A DNA stretch of 56,611 bases from Bradyrhizobium sp. SRS-191 (GCF_024586915.1 NZ_JANBVS010000029.1:1-56611), one strand, 5' to 3'; numbered from the stretch's first letter, positions 39,100-47,488 are shown. The notes: generated from the letters alone by a model not told the origin. Numbers and translations are program-made.

Positions 39100-39590
39100 C
39101 GCCTTCGCCCTCAAATCGATGAGCTGGATCGCCGAGCCCGCAGCAAAATTTCCTCTTTCGTAATTCCAGAATTCATGTTTTCTCACCTCATCCCGTCTCG
39201 CCACGAGGGGCGTTTCGCGATCGTCACGAGGCGTGAGGCGGGGATGCGGTGGCCGCGAGGGCGCGCAGCACGTCTGACAGGACGTGCGGACGAACGAGGC
39301 TCTTGCGGACGTGAAGCTGCGTGGTCCTGGCGCCCCGAAGCTGGCGCCAAGTTCGCGACGATGCTGGCGCATCGCGCGGGCGACGGTGGCTAACAAGCCG
39401 GACACCGGGGAGAGCGCAGAGTAAGCGTAAGCCCATCGCGCAGGGAGGGCCGGGTCAAGCCGGCTGTACCTGTGGTTCCTGCCCCGTGCACTTCTTCCCG
39501 CACGGGGGCCACGGGCCTCAGCCGAGGCCCGGCCTTCCCTGCGCCCTTGTTGTGAATGGGGGCGGAACGGATCGTCACACTCGGACGCGA
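39100..39590. repeat. Probable dispersed Bradyrhizobium-type repeat with a folded core
   Basis: The stretch contains CCGGACACCGGGGAGAGCGC and GCGCAGGGAGGGCCGGG, which from memory recur in many copies in Bradyrhizobium genomes (not searched here). The core 39438-39544 is closed by a 17-bp stem with one G-T pair and holds a second hairpin, CCCCGTGC / GCACGGGG at 39482-39507, and GGGCCTC / GAGGCCC at 39513-39530. The limits of the element are approximate. Confidence 0.55.
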
Positions 39591-39621
39591 AAGCGGGCGC
39601 GAGGATGAGAGCGCATGTCAT

Positions 39622-39733
39622 GGTCATTGCGAGCGACGCGATCGATCCGCCGACGCCCGTCTGGGGAGGACGCCATCCAGAGTCCCGTCGCAGCCCCTGG
39701 ATTGCTTCGTCGCTGCGCTCCTCGCAATGACGC
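39622..39733. repeat. Palindromic repeat, family B, copy 2
   Basis: It opens GGTCATTGCGAGCGACGCGA and closes GGATTGCTTCGTCGCTGCGC then TCCTCGCAATGACGCG, with a longer middle than the other copies. It is followed 55 bases later by copy 3 in the same direction. Confidence 0.83.
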
Positions 39734-39788
39734 GGAGAGGCTGGTTCACCGCCCAGCCGCCGTCTGTTGCGGGGCAGAGTCTTTCGGC

Positions 39789-39869
39789 CGTCATTGCGAG
39801 CGGAGCGAAGCAATCCAGAGTCCCGCCCGCTACCTGGATTGCTTCGTCGCTACGCTCCTGGCAATGACG
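39789..39869. repeat. Palindromic repeat, family B, copy 3
   Basis: It opens CGTCATTGCGAGCGGAGCGA and closes TGGATTGCTTCGTCGCTACG then CTCCTGGCAATGACG; the halves are inverted and meet near AGTCCCGCCCGC. Confidence 0.85.
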
Positions 39870-39943
39870 CAGGAAGAACAAGGCGGCCGTGAATGCCGGG
39901 GCAACAGTGCGCAGGAGAGCCGTCTGGCAGACCCTCGCCACAA

Positions 39944-39968
39944 CAAAAAAGCCGGGCGAAGCCCGGCC
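39944..39968 (-). terminator. Rho-independent terminator of the minus-strand gene at 39995
   Basis: Read on the minus strand, GCCGGGC pairs with GCCCGGC around a 3-base loop and is followed by TTTTTT. It lies about 27 bases beyond the stop codon of the small exported protein gene. Confidence 0.88.
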
Positions 39969-39994
39969 TTGGTGATCGGATGATGCCGTCTCTC

Positions 39995-40366
39995 TCAGTA
40001 CGGGATCGGAATCCGGGTCGGGTAGCCGCCGAGATCGGACGGCGCCATCAGCGGCTGGCGGTCGATCGGGCGGTTGAGGTTTTCGCGCGCGAACGACGGG
40101 TAGCCGACGGCCGGCGGGAAGGCGTAGTCCGAGAACTTGCGGTCGCCCGGCAGCACCTCGGTGCCGCCATCGAGGAACGAGCGGCGGGTGATGTAGATGC
40201 GGGTGCGCGGGCCGGACTGGTAGGAATAGTTCGGGCCGTTGGACGTGACCGCCACAGCGCGGCGCTTGGCGGGGGCGGCGTCGGCGGCGAGAGACGTGAC
40301 GGCAAGGCCGGTCGCGGCGATCACCGCCAGGGCCATGACCCGGGTCGCAGCAGAAAATTCGATCAT
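39995..40366 (-). CDS. Small exported protein of unknown function
   Basis: A 123-residue protein with a signal peptide (about 1-32, ATRVMALAVIAATGLAVTSLAADA then AP). The mature part holds YSYQSGPRTRIYITRRSFLDGG, LPGDRKFSDYAFPP and a Pro/Ile-rich end IPIPY; from memory similar short proteins occur in other Bradyrhizobium genomes. The ATG at 40366 follows GAGGACG. No domain with a known function. A terminator ends it, so it is probably a single-gene unit. Periplasmic or outer-envelope location is likely. Confidence 0.75.
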   Translation of the reverse strand: MIEFSAATRVMALAVIAATGLAVTSLAADAAPAKRRAVAVTSNGPNYSYQSGPRTRIYITRRSFLDGGTEVLPGDRKFSDYAFPPAVGYPSFARENLNRPIDRQPLMAPSDLGGYPTRIPIPY

Positions 40367-40593
40367 CACGTCCTCTTCCTCGCGCCAAAAGGGGCGGGCG
40401 CTCGCCATGCGCATGATTTGGCCCGCACAATATCTGGGTCGGCTGTGGCATCACAAGGTCATTCCCGCGACCGCGCGCAAGATAAATTCCGGCTGTGGCG
40501 GGAAAGTTGCATCAATTTCCGTAGCTTGCCGAAGCCGCCTGTGGCGGACCATGGCTCAGCGGCGGCCGGCAACATGCGGACGCAAACGGGCCG

Positions 40594-41445
40594 TCAGAAC
40601 GTGCCGCGCAGCCTGGGATTGTCCAGCGCGGTGATCCAGTCGTTGAGGGTCTTGGCGAGCCCCGGGGCATCGCAATCGGCGCGCCGCGGCTCGGCCTGGG
40701 CGAACAGCTCGACCAGGGCCGGATCATGACCGGCGGACGACAGCAGGGTCAGGCGGTTGAGCATGCAGCCGACGGCGGCGCGCCGGGTCTGCAGGGCGGC
40801 GCCCTGGCAGGACCAGCCGGAAATCCGCAGCGCCGGCACGGCAATGGTCTTCAGAAAGCCGAGGCAGGCTCCGGGCCCATCCGGCGCGCCGGCCTGGCGC
40901 AGCAGGCTGACCGGGCCGAACCGGCTGTCGATGATCCCCGCCGCCTCGAGCTCGGGCGCATGACGTCCGAGACGGGTCGCCAGATGTCCGACCGGATTGC
41001 GCATGCCCTCGCGCTCCGGCCCGATCCGGTAGACCTCGATCTCGGCCGCGGGCCGGTCGGCCGGCTCGCCCCAGCGCAGCACGTCTTTGCGGCCGCCGGC
41101 GGCGTGGGTCAGAACGGTATAGGTGGCCGTGCGGTCGGGTTGGTCGGTGAGGCGCAGCGAAAACGCCGGCACGGCGGCATCGGCGAGTGTCCACCCGGCG
41201 CGGCCGGCGGGCGCGTCGTCGCCGCTGTCGAGCCGGTTCCAGGCGGCCACGCCGAGCATGGCGATCAGCGCCAGAGCCCCCACATAGGCGAACAGACGCG
41301 CAAAGGTGCCGCAGACCTCGTCCGCGACGGCCTTGAGGCCGGGCGAGATGCGGGGTTTGCGGATGGTCGCGGCTGTGCTGGCCGAATCAGGATGCATCGA
41401 AGGCGAGACGTCGTGGTAACGTTGTGTCAGGGACGTTTCTCGCAT
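40594..41445 (-). CDS. Membrane-anchored protein of unknown function
   Basis: About 283 residues from the ATG at 41445; an in-frame ATG at 41397 is an equal choice as neither has a clear ribosome site. One hydrophobic segment lies near residues 50-68 (LFAYVGALALIAMLGVAAW), so the rest should be periplasmic. The mature part has VLTHAAGGRKDVLRWGEPAD and GFLKTIAVPALRISGWSCQG, with a few cysteines (LGFLK... SCQG ... GCML ... DCDA). No family recognised. It is divergent from asd across 66 bases. Confidence 0.7.
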   Translation of the reverse strand: MRETSLTQRYHDVSPSMHPDSASTAATIRKPRISPGLKAVADEVCGTFARLFAYVGALALIAMLGVAAWNRLDSGDDAPAGRAGWTLADAAVPAFSLRLTDQPDRTATYTVLTHAAGGRKDVLRWGEPADRPAAEIEVYRIGPEREGMRNPVGHLATRLGRHAPELEAAGIIDSRFGPVSLLRQAGAPDGPGACLGFLKTIAVPALRISGWSCQGAALQTRRAAVGCMLNRLTLLSSAGHDPALVELFAQAEPRRADCDAPGLAKTLNDWITALDNPRLRGTF

Positions 41446-41511
41446 AGAAGCGCTGCCGCTTCCGTTTCCGCTCAGATGCGCGATCGGCCAAATTTCTTCG
41501 GAGAGTGAACG

Positions 41512-42546
41512 ATGGGTTACAAAGTCGCAGTGGTCGGCGCGACCGGCAATGTCGGACGGGAAATGCTCAATATTCTCGATGAGCGGCAATTCCCCGCCGA
41601 CGAGGTCGTGGCGCTCGCCTCGCGCCGCAGCGTCGGCGTCGAGGTGTCCTATGGCGACCGCACCCTGAAGTGTAAGGCGCTCGAGCACTACGATTTTGCC
41701 GATGTCGACATCTGCCTGATGTCCGCGGGCGGATCGGTCTCGAAGGAATGGTCGCCGAAGATCGGCGCCGCCGGTGCTGTCGTGATCGACAATTCCTCGG
41801 CCTGGCGCATGGATCCGGACGTGCCGCTGATCGTGCCGGAGGTGAACGCCGACGCAGCCGCCGGCTTCAACAAGAAGAACATTATCGCCAATCCGAACTG
41901 CTCGACCGCGCAGCTCGTCGTGGCGCTGAAGCCGCTGCACGACAAGGCGAAGATCACGCGCGTCGTGGTGTCGACCTATCAGTCGGTGTCCGGCGCCGGC
42001 AAGGACGCGATGGACGAGTTGTTCTCGCAGACCAAGGCCGTCTACACCAACGACGAGCTCGTCAATAACAAGTTCCCCAAGCGCATCGCCTTCAACGTCA
42101 TTCCGCAGATCGACGTCTTCATGGAAGACGGCTTCACCAAGGAAGAGTGGAAGATGATGGCGGAGACCAAGAAGATCCTCGACCCGAAGATCAAGCTGAC
42201 CGCCACCTGCGTGCGCGTGCCGGTGTTCGTCGGCCACTCCGAAGCCGTCAATGTCGAGTTCGAGAATCCGATCACGGCCGACGAGGCCCGCAACATCCTG
42301 CGCAACGCGCCGGGCTGCCTCGTGATCGACAAGCACGAGCCGGGCGGCTACGTGACGCCCTATGAAGCGGCCGGCGAGGACGCCACCTATATCAGCCGCA
42401 TCCGCGAGGACGGCACTGTCGAGAACGGCCTCGCCTTCTGGTGCGTGTCCGACAACCTCCGCAAGGGCGCCGCGCTGAACGCGATCCAGATCGCCGAGGT
42501 GCTGATCAACCGCAAGCTGATCACCGCCAAGAAGAAGGCCGCCTAA
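41512..42546 (+). CDS. asd: Aspartate-semialdehyde dehydrogenase
   Basis: A 344-residue enzyme. VAVVGATGNVGREML is the NADP-binding loop, ANPNCSTAQLV holds the catalytic Cys130, and TCVRVPVFVGHSEAVNVEFE contains residues of the substrate site. It reduces aspartyl phosphate to the semialdehyde, the branch point to lysine, diaminopimelate, threonine and methionine. A family C hairpin lies 18 bases after the stop and may end the transcript. Confidence 0.97.
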   Translation: MGYKVAVVGATGNVGREMLNILDERQFPADEVVALASRRSVGVEVSYGDRTLKCKALEHYDFADVDICLMSAGGSVSKEWSPKIGAAGAVVIDNSSAWRMDPDVPLIVPEVNADAAAGFNKKNIIANPNCSTAQLVVALKPLHDKAKITRVVVSTYQSVSGAGKDAMDELFSQTKAVYTNDELVNNKFPKRIAFNVIPQIDVFMEDGFTKEEWKMMAETKKILDPKIKLTATCVRVPVFVGHSEAVNVEFENPITADEARNILRNAPGCLVIDKHEPGGYVTPYEAAGEDATYISRIREDGTVENGLAFWCVSDNLRKGAALNAIQIAEVLINRKLITAKKKAA

Positions 42547-42563
42547 TAGTTACCAGTGCGCCC

Positions 42564-42589
42564 CCTCTCCCCGTCCTTACGGGGAGAGG
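42564..42589. repeat. Family C hairpin after asd
   Basis: CCTCTCCCCGT and ACGGGGAGAGG form an 11-bp stem around CCTT, followed by GTTGGGGTGAGGGG. It looks like a half copy of the family C element. There is no T-run on the plus strand, so it is at best a weak terminator for asd. Confidence 0.75.
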
Positions 42590-42694
42590 GTTGGGGTGAG
42601 GGGGCAGCCGCACGGGTGGTTTGCATGGTGAAACGAACTCACCGCACTCCATGACGGAGTAGGACGACAGAGCAAATTCGGGGTGGGGCTGCGC

Positions 42695-43261
42695 GTGGCT
42701 GAGAATAGCAAGACCGAGCCGGCAGCGGCGCAGGCGCCCGTGACGGCCAAGCATGCGCCGGGGCCGCTCGAGCGCGGGCTCGAAGGCTTCCTGTTCAAGA
42801 GCCGCTGGCTGATGGCGCCGTTCTATGTCGGCCTCGTCGTCAGCCTCGTGGTCCTGCTGTTCAAGTTCGTGCTGCTGCTGTGGGAGAATGTCGTCCATCT
42901 CCCCACCGCCAAGGAGAGCGACATCATCCTCGGCGTGCTCAGCCTGATCGACGTCTGCCTGACCGGCAATCTCGTGCTGATCGTGGTGTTCTCGGGCTAC
43001 GAGAACTTCGTCTCGCGCATCGATCCCGGCGGCCATCCGGACTGGCCGGAATGGATGACCAAGGTCGATTTCGCCGGACTGAAACAGAAGTTGTTGGCCT
43101 CGATCGTCGCGATCTCGGCCATTCAGCTGCTGAAGGCCTTCATGAATCTCGACGCCGGCTACGACTCGGTCAAGCTCGCCTGGCTGGTCGGCGTGCACAT
43201 GACCTTCGTGGTGTCGACGGTGATGCTGGCGCTGTCCGACCGGTGGTCGGGCGATCACTGA
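42695..43261 (+). CDS. UPF0114 (YqhA/TIGR00645) membrane protein
   Basis: About 188 residues with four hydrophobic segments, including PFYVGLVVSLVVLLFKFVLL and LTGNLVLIVVFSGYENFV, and the conserved GFLFKSRWLMAPFYVGL and LIDVCLTGNLV of the family. Escherichia coli YqhA is an inner-membrane protein with no proven role. Starts at GTG 42695 (after GGGGTGGGG) or GTG 42683 are both possible. The stop is followed at once by a family D repeat. Confidence 0.88.
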   Translation: MAENSKTEPAAAQAPVTAKHAPGPLERGLEGFLFKSRWLMAPFYVGLVVSLVVLLFKFVLLLWENVVHLPTAKESDIILGVLSLIDVCLTGNLVLIVVFSGYENFVSRIDPGGHPDWPEWMTKVDFAGLKQKLLASIVAISAIQLLKAFMNLDAGYDSVKLAWLVGVHMTFVVSTVMLALSDRWSGDH

Positions 43262-43262
43262 T

Positions 43263-43343
43263 GAGGGGCGAATAGTGAGGTGCGAATGGCGAATAGGGAA
43301 TTGAGACCGAATCTACTCGCTACTCCCACTTCGCTACTCGCCG
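43263..43343. repeat. Palindromic repeat, family D, copy 2
   Basis: The left part GGGGCGAATAGTGAGGTGCG and GCGAATAGGGAATTGAGACC meets CTACTCGCTACTC and CTTCGCTACTCGCCG. It fills the gap between the convergent UPF0114 and carbonic anhydrase genes and contains the stop codon of the latter (43334-43336). It resembles 2138-2202. Confidence 0.75.
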
Positions 43344-43978
43344 GTACGCGCGCTCTTGAATTCCTTGGTCGTCTTGTCGAGCACGAACAGCGAGCCCTCG
43401 GACACACCGAAATAGGCGCCGTGCAGCTGAAGATCTCCCGCCTCGACGCGGCTGCGCACGAACGGGAAGGTCATGAGGTTCTCGAGGCTGCGGAACACCG
43501 CAGCCTTCTCGATGCGAACGACGAAATCCTGAAAACTCTCATGGTCGCGCTGCTCGACGACCTCGCCGGGCTTGATGAACATCGACATCCAGCGGCCGAT
43601 GAAGTCGCCCGGCGAGAGCGGCGCCGCCTTGTCGACGAAGGCGCGGATGCCGCCGCATTGGGCATGGCCGAGGATGACGATGTGCTTCACCTTCAGCACG
43701 GTGACCGCATATTCCAGCGCTGCCGACACGCCGTGGGCGTTGGCGTCCGGCTGATAGATCGGCACGAGGTTGGCGATGTTCCGGAGCACGAACAATTCGC
43801 CCGGGCCGACATCGAAGATGACCTCGGGCGAGACGCGGGAATCGCAGCAGCCGATCACCATCACTTCGGGCGACTGGCCGCGCTCGGAAAGCTCCAGATA
43901 GCGGCTTTGCTCGGTGGGGAGGCGCTGGGTGGTGAAGGCGCGATAGCCTTCGAGCAGACGTTGCGGAAACGAGATCAT
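43334..43978 (-). CDS. Beta-class carbonic anhydrase
   Basis: A 214-residue cytosolic enzyme. GCCDSRVSPE supplies Cys44, Asp46 and Arg48, and ILGHAQCGG supplies His105 and Cys108, the full zinc set of beta-carbonic anhydrases. It interconverts CO2 and bicarbonate. The last residues (SARTGE-stop) run into a family D repeat that provides the TAG. The ATG at 43978 is chosen because MISFPQRLLEGYRAF is the family N-terminus. It is divergent from the CoA-ester lyase gene. Confidence 0.95.
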   Translation of the reverse strand: MISFPQRLLEGYRAFTTQRLPTEQSRYLELSERGQSPEVMVIGCCDSRVSPEVIFDVGPGELFVLRNIANLVPIYQPDANAHGVSAALEYAVTVLKVKHIVILGHAQCGGIRAFVDKAAPLSPGDFIGRWMSMFIKPGEVVEQRDHESFQDFVVRIEKAAVFRSLENLMTFPFVRSRVEAGDLQLHGAYFGVSEGSLFVLDKTTKEFKSARTGE

Positions 43979-44080
43979 GGGCCCTGCCTTAAACACACGA
44001 GGCCTGCGGGAACAAGCCTTTCGGCCCGGCGGTCGAAATGGTATCGCGGGCCGCTGCCATAAACCAAGGGAAACGCCGAA

Positions 44081-44959
44081 ATGATCCGCCCGCGCCGCAG
44101 TCTCCTGTTCATGCCCGGCTCCAATGCCCGCGCGCTGGAGAAGGGACGGAACCTGCCGGCCGACGGGCTGATCCTGGACCTCGAGGATTCCGTGGCGCCC
44201 GATGCCAAGGCAGCCGCGCGCGAGCAGATCGCCAAGGCGGTCGCCGCCGACGGCTACGGCAAGCGTGAGCTGCTGATCCGCATCAACAGCCTGGATACGC
44301 CGTGGTGGAGCGACGACGTCGCGATGGCCGGCCAGACCGCAACCGATGGCATCCTGGTTCCCAAAGTGTCGACCGTCGAGGATCTGCGCCTGGTGACGAG
44401 CCGCCTCGCCGAGGTCGGCGCCGATCCGGCGCTGAAAGTTTGGGCGATGATCGAGACCGCGCGCTCCGTGCTCGATGCCGATCTCTTGGCGGCAACGGTG
44501 CATGAGGCGGGCTCCCGGCTCGCCGGCTTCGTGTTCGGGCCGAACGACATCTCGCGTGAGACGCGCATCCGCATGGTGCCGGGCCGCTCGACGATGCTGC
44601 CGATGATCAGCCATTGCATCCTGGCGACCCGCGCGCATGGGCTGGAAATTCTGGATGGCCCCTACAGCGATTTCGCCAACACCGACGGCTTCTCGCAGGA
44701 ATGCATCCAGGCCCGCGATCTCGGCTTTGACGGCAAGACGCTGATTCATCCCGGCCAGATCGATACCTGCAACGCGATCTTCACGCCGCCGGCGGCCGAG
44801 GTCGCCGAGGCGCGCAAGATCCTCGCCGCGTTCGAATTGCCGGAGAATGCCTCGCGCGGCGCGATCCAGATCGACGGCCGCATGGTCGAGCGGCTGCATG
44901 CCGAGATGGCCAAGCGCACGATCGCGATCGCGGACGCGATCGCCGAGATGGTGAAGTAG
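44081..44959 (+). CDS. CitE-like CoA-ester lyase (HpcH/HpaI family)
   Basis: A 292-residue TIM-barrel protein. RRSLLFMPGSNARALEK and LILDLEDSVAPDAK are diagnostic of the CitE/malyl-CoA lyase group; VWAMIETARSVL carries the Glu that binds Mg2+ and FVFGPNDIS the CoA-site region. Candidates are malyl-CoA/beta-methylmalyl-CoA lyase, malyl-CoA thioesterase and citramalyl-CoA lyase; sequence alone cannot choose. No ethylmalonyl-CoA pathway genes are adjacent. Confidence 0.9.
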   Translation: MIRPRRSLLFMPGSNARALEKGRNLPADGLILDLEDSVAPDAKAAAREQIAKAVAADGYGKRELLIRINSLDTPWWSDDVAMAGQTATDGILVPKVSTVEDLRLVTSRLAEVGADPALKVWAMIETARSVLDADLLAATVHEAGSRLAGFVFGPNDISRETRIRMVPGRSTMLPMISHCILATRAHGLEILDGPYSDFANTDGFSQECIQARDLGFDGKTLIHPGQIDTCNAIFTPPAAEVAEARKILAAFELPENASRGAIQIDGRMVERLHAEMAKRTIAIADAIAEMVK

Positions 44960-44984
44960 TCGAGACGGAGGAGGACGCGCCGCG

Positions 44985-45356
44985 TCAGATCTGTCTGAGG
45001 CTGAGGATGTAGTTGACGAGGTCGCCGCGCTGCTCCGGCGTCAGGATGACGTTGGGCATCGTCGGGTGGCTGCTCTGCAGGAACACCTTCAGCGACAGCT
45101 CGGTCGTCGAGGGCATGTTGGCGACCGCCGCGAAATCGGGCGCCGTGCGGGTCTGGGCTCGGGCCGCGCTCGCGTCGATGGCGTGGCAGGGGCTGCACCA
45201 GGCCTCGGCCAGCTTGCGGCCGGCCTGCACGCTCTCCGCCGCGGGCGTCGCACCGCTTGCGTAGTGCAGCCGGATCAGCAGCAGCGCGGCGAGCGCGAGC
45301 AGCAGCGCGGCGCCGACATGGAGCCAAGTGTGGCGGTGCAGGTTGGGCATACTCAT
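44985..45356 (-). CDS. Membrane-anchored monoheme cytochrome c
   Basis: A 123-residue protein with an uncleaved-looking N-terminal helix (about 10-30, TWLHVGAALLLALAALLLI) and a class I cytochrome domain with CSPCH at 54-58; SSHPTMPN near residue 98 offers the Met ligand. It should transfer electrons in the periplasm while bound to the inner membrane. The DUF6455 gene lies 34 bases upstream on the same strand, so the two may be one operon. Confidence 0.88.
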   Translation of the reverse strand: MSMPNLHRHTWLHVGAALLLALAALLLIRLHYASGATPAAESVQAGRKLAEAWCSPCHAIDASAARAQTRTAPDFAAVANMPSTTELSLKVFLQSSHPTMPNVILTPEQRGDLVNYILSLRQI

Positions 45357-45390
45357 CGCGTTGCTCCGCTAGGGGAATGGGAGGCGGCGA

Positions 45391-45807
45391 TCAGTGCTTG
45401 ACGACGGCGGCACCCAGCCGGTCGATGGTCGGCGCGTTGAGGCAGTACTCCTCGTAATGCGCGCCGGATGTGCCCGCGGCGAGATCGCGATGGCAGCGCG
45501 GCTTGTCCTTGCACATCGCGCAGACCCGCTCCATGTCGCGCAGCACCAGCGGCTCGGCGCGGCCCAGTGCTGCCTCGTCGATGCCGAGCGCCTTGAGCAT
45601 CAGCGGCAACTCGTCGGCCGCGTGCTCGCCATGGCGGACCAGCTCGTCGAGATCCGACGGAGTGACCTGAAGGTCCATCGCGATGCGCTCGAAATCGTCG
45701 CGGTCGAGCTGCCTGAGCTCGCTGAGCTCGCGCCGGTGCCGCAGCCACTGCGCGAACGTGTCGATCAGGAATTGAACGCGGGGATAGGGCTTGGCTTGGG
45801 CAGGCAT
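45391..45807 (-). CDS. DUF6455 family protein
   Basis: A 138-residue protein. LSELRQLDRDDFERIAMDL, then MERVCAMCKDKPRCHRDLA, and AHYEEYCLNAPTIDRL at the end match the DUF6455 layout. Cys residues in CAMC, RCH and YC could bind a metal, perhaps with His. No signal or membrane segment is seen. The ATG at 45807 follows GGAGA. The function is unknown; the neighbouring cytochrome c suggests a redox or heme link, which is only a guess. Confidence 0.78.
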   Translation of the reverse strand: MPAQAKPYPRVQFLIDTFAQWLRHRRELSELRQLDRDDFERIAMDLQVTPSDLDELVRHGEHAADELPLMLKALGIDEAALGRAEPLVLRDMERVCAMCKDKPRCHRDLAAGTSGAHYEEYCLNAPTIDRLGAAVVKH

Positions 45808-45906
45808 GGCTCGTCTCCGATGATTACCCGCAATCAATCACCGGGTGGGCGCGTGGACGTTGCGGTAGATCAAGCAGCGGAACAGCCCTGCCGGAGGCGC
45901 AGACCG

Positions 45907-46704
45907 TCAGGCGCCGAACCGCTCCGTGGCCCAAGCGTAGAGACTGCCCGGAATCGGTGCCTCGCCGCCGCGGCCCTTCGGCGAGATGTGCAGGCCGATG
46001 ATACCGGGATCACTGATCAGGCCGGAGAAGTCGCTGGGATCGAAGAACGCCTTGGGCTCGGCATGCACGGCATAGAAGCTGCGCTTCGGCAGCGCATGCC
46101 GCAGCGAGCCATGGCGGCGGGCCAGCGCGGTCAATGCGGCCGGGCCGAAGATGGCGACGCGGATGTCCGACAGCCGGTCGGAGCCGCCGCGCAGCCGGCG
46201 GATCGCAAAGGTGATCCGGTGGCGCAGCGACAGCCAGTTTGGCGTCAGCTGATCCTGCGCCATCAGCGCATCGAACTCGCCGACGATCGGATCGTCCGGC
46301 GGCAGATACAGCACGGAGTTGCCGAGCTGACGCGGCCGTTCCCAGGCGAAAAAGGGCAGGGCGGGATCGATCTCGACCGGCCGCAGCAGCAGCACGTCGG
46401 CATCGAGCCACAGGCCCGCGCGCTGCGCCATCAGCCGCATGCGGAAGAAGTCGCTGAACTGCAGGGTGGTCCAGTCGCGCCAGCTGCCGTCCGGCTGCGG
46501 CGGCCGGAGCCGCTCGGAGAACGCATAGGGCAGGATCGCCTCGGCCTCGGCATTGCGGACGCCGTCAGGCAGGCCGGGAAGCGGATCGAAGCTGTAGACG
46601 GTGACCTTGTGACCGGCCGCCAGCTGCGAGCGCAGGCAGGTCTGGCGCAGCCGGTCGAGCGGTCCGCGCCAGAAGGTGACGACTTCGGGCAATACGCGCG
46701 TCAA
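45907..46704 (-). CDS. Glycosyltransferase with DXD motif (GT32-like)
   Basis: A 265-residue protein with the sugar-nucleotide fold. HKVTVYSFDPLPGLPDGV, AEAILPYAFSERLR, FSDFFRMRLMAQRAGLWLDADV and FFAWERP are typical of the glycosyltransferase group with the DXD sugar-binding region (LDADV), which places Mn2+. GLHISPKG near the end is in the acceptor part. The acceptor and sugar are unknown, and no polysaccharide cluster surrounds it. It lies downstream of leuD but is separated from it by a terminator. Confidence 0.75.
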   Translation of the reverse strand: MTRVLPEVVTFWRGPLDRLRQTCLRSQLAAGHKVTVYSFDPLPGLPDGVRNAEAEAILPYAFSERLRPPQPDGSWRDWTTLQFSDFFRMRLMAQRAGLWLDADVLLLRPVEIDPALPFFAWERPRQLGNSVLYLPPDDPIVGEFDALMAQDQLTPNWLSLRHRITFAIRRLRGGSDRLSDIRVAIFGPAALTALARRHGSLRHALPKRSFYAVHAEPKAFFDPSDFSGLISDPGIIGLHISPKGRGGEAPIPGSLYAWATERFGA

Positions 46705-46732
46705 CGGCGGACCTGTGTTCGGGCTGCTCTCG

Positions 46733-46761
46733 AAAGAAGGCCCCGGACGAGGTCCGGGGCC
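46733..46761 (-). terminator. Terminator after leuD
   Basis: On the minus strand GGCCCCGGAC pairs with GTCCGGGGCC (10 bp, 3-base loop) and is followed by TTCTTTC. It lies 28 bases past the leuD stop and before the glycosyltransferase gene. Confidence 0.8.
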
Positions 46762-46788
46762 CGCGAACTCCTGGCTGTCAGGCGGCGC

Positions 46789-47394
46789 TCAGGCCCAGGC
46801 GCGCTCGGTCTTGAGCTTGGCCTCGTAGCTGTCGATCGAGGCCTTTTTCTCCAAGGTCAGGCCGATGTCGTCGAGCCCGTTGAGCAGGCAGTGCTTGCGG
46901 AACGGGTCGATCTCGAACTTGACGGTGCCGCCGTCGGGACCGCGGATCTCCTGGGCGGCGAGGTCGATCGTCAAGGTCGCGTTGGCGCCGCGCTCGGCGT
47001 CGTCGAACAGCTTGTCGAGATCAGCCTGCTCGACGCGGATCGGCAGAATGCCGTTCTTGAAGCAGTTATTGTAGAAGATGTCGCCGAACGAGGTCGAGAT
47101 CACGCAGCGGATGCCGAAATCGAGCAGGGCCCAGGGGGCGTGCTCACGGCTGGAGCCGCAGCCGAAATTGTCGCCTGCGACCAGGATCTTGGCGTTCCGA
47201 TAGGCCGGCTGGTTGAGCACGAAATCCGGATTCTCGCTGCCGTCGTCCTTGTAGCGCTGTTCGGAGAAAAGGCCCTTGCCGAGGCCGGTGCGCTTGATGG
47301 TCTTCAGGTACTGCTTGGGAATGATCATGTCGGTATCGACATTGATGATCTTCAGCGGCGCGGCGACGCCTTCCAGCGTGGTAAACTTGTCCAT
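46789..47394 (-). CDS. leuD: 3-isopropylmalate dehydratase small subunit
   Basis: A 201-residue enzyme subunit. MDKFTTLEGVAAPLKIINVDTDMIIPKQYLK and GDNFGCGSSREHAPWAL are the family hallmarks; the latter loop forms part of the active site with LeuC. The dimer turns 2-isopropylmalate into 3-isopropylmalate. leuC lies 3.3 kb upstream on the same strand and is not adjacent, with a zincin gene and the small-protein cluster between. Confidence 0.97.
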   Translation of the reverse strand: MDKFTTLEGVAAPLKIINVDTDMIIPKQYLKTIKRTGLGKGLFSEQRYKDDGSENPDFVLNQPAYRNAKILVAGDNFGCGSSREHAPWALLDFGIRCVISTSFGDIFYNNCFKNGILPIRVEQADLDKLFDDAERGANATLTIDLAAQEIRGPDGGTVKFEIDPFRKHCLLNGLDDIGLTLEKKASIDSYEAKLKTERAWA

Positions 47395-47488
47395 CGGGGA
47401 GCACCTTCGAGAATATCGGGCAGGCCGCTGTTTAGCCCGAAGCGCGGAGCGGATAAAGTCAAATTGCCCGGAAAATCAGCCTGACAGC

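Larger units (their letters stand above)
38667..39994. other. 1.3 kb gene-free, repeat-filled interval
   Basis: No protein gene is credible in this stretch. From left to right it holds a nested palindrome (38747-38907), a plain stretch, a probable dispersed element with a long-stemmed fold (about 39100-39590, core 39438-39544), two family B repeats (39622-39733 and 39789-39869) and a minus-strand terminator. Open frames across it, the longest 239 codons on the minus strand, translate repeat sequence, give peptides such as HCEERSDEAIQ and have no known domain. Confidence 0.75.

Noticed and set aside
39094..39813. A 239-codon minus-strand frame in the gene desert
   Set aside because: It reads through dispersed repeats, giving HCEERSDEAIQ-type peptides, with no domain or ribosome site.
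45394..47484. A 696-codon plus-strand frame opposite DUF6455, glycosyltransferase and leuD
   Set aside because: It crosses three real minus-strand genes and their spacers; shadow.
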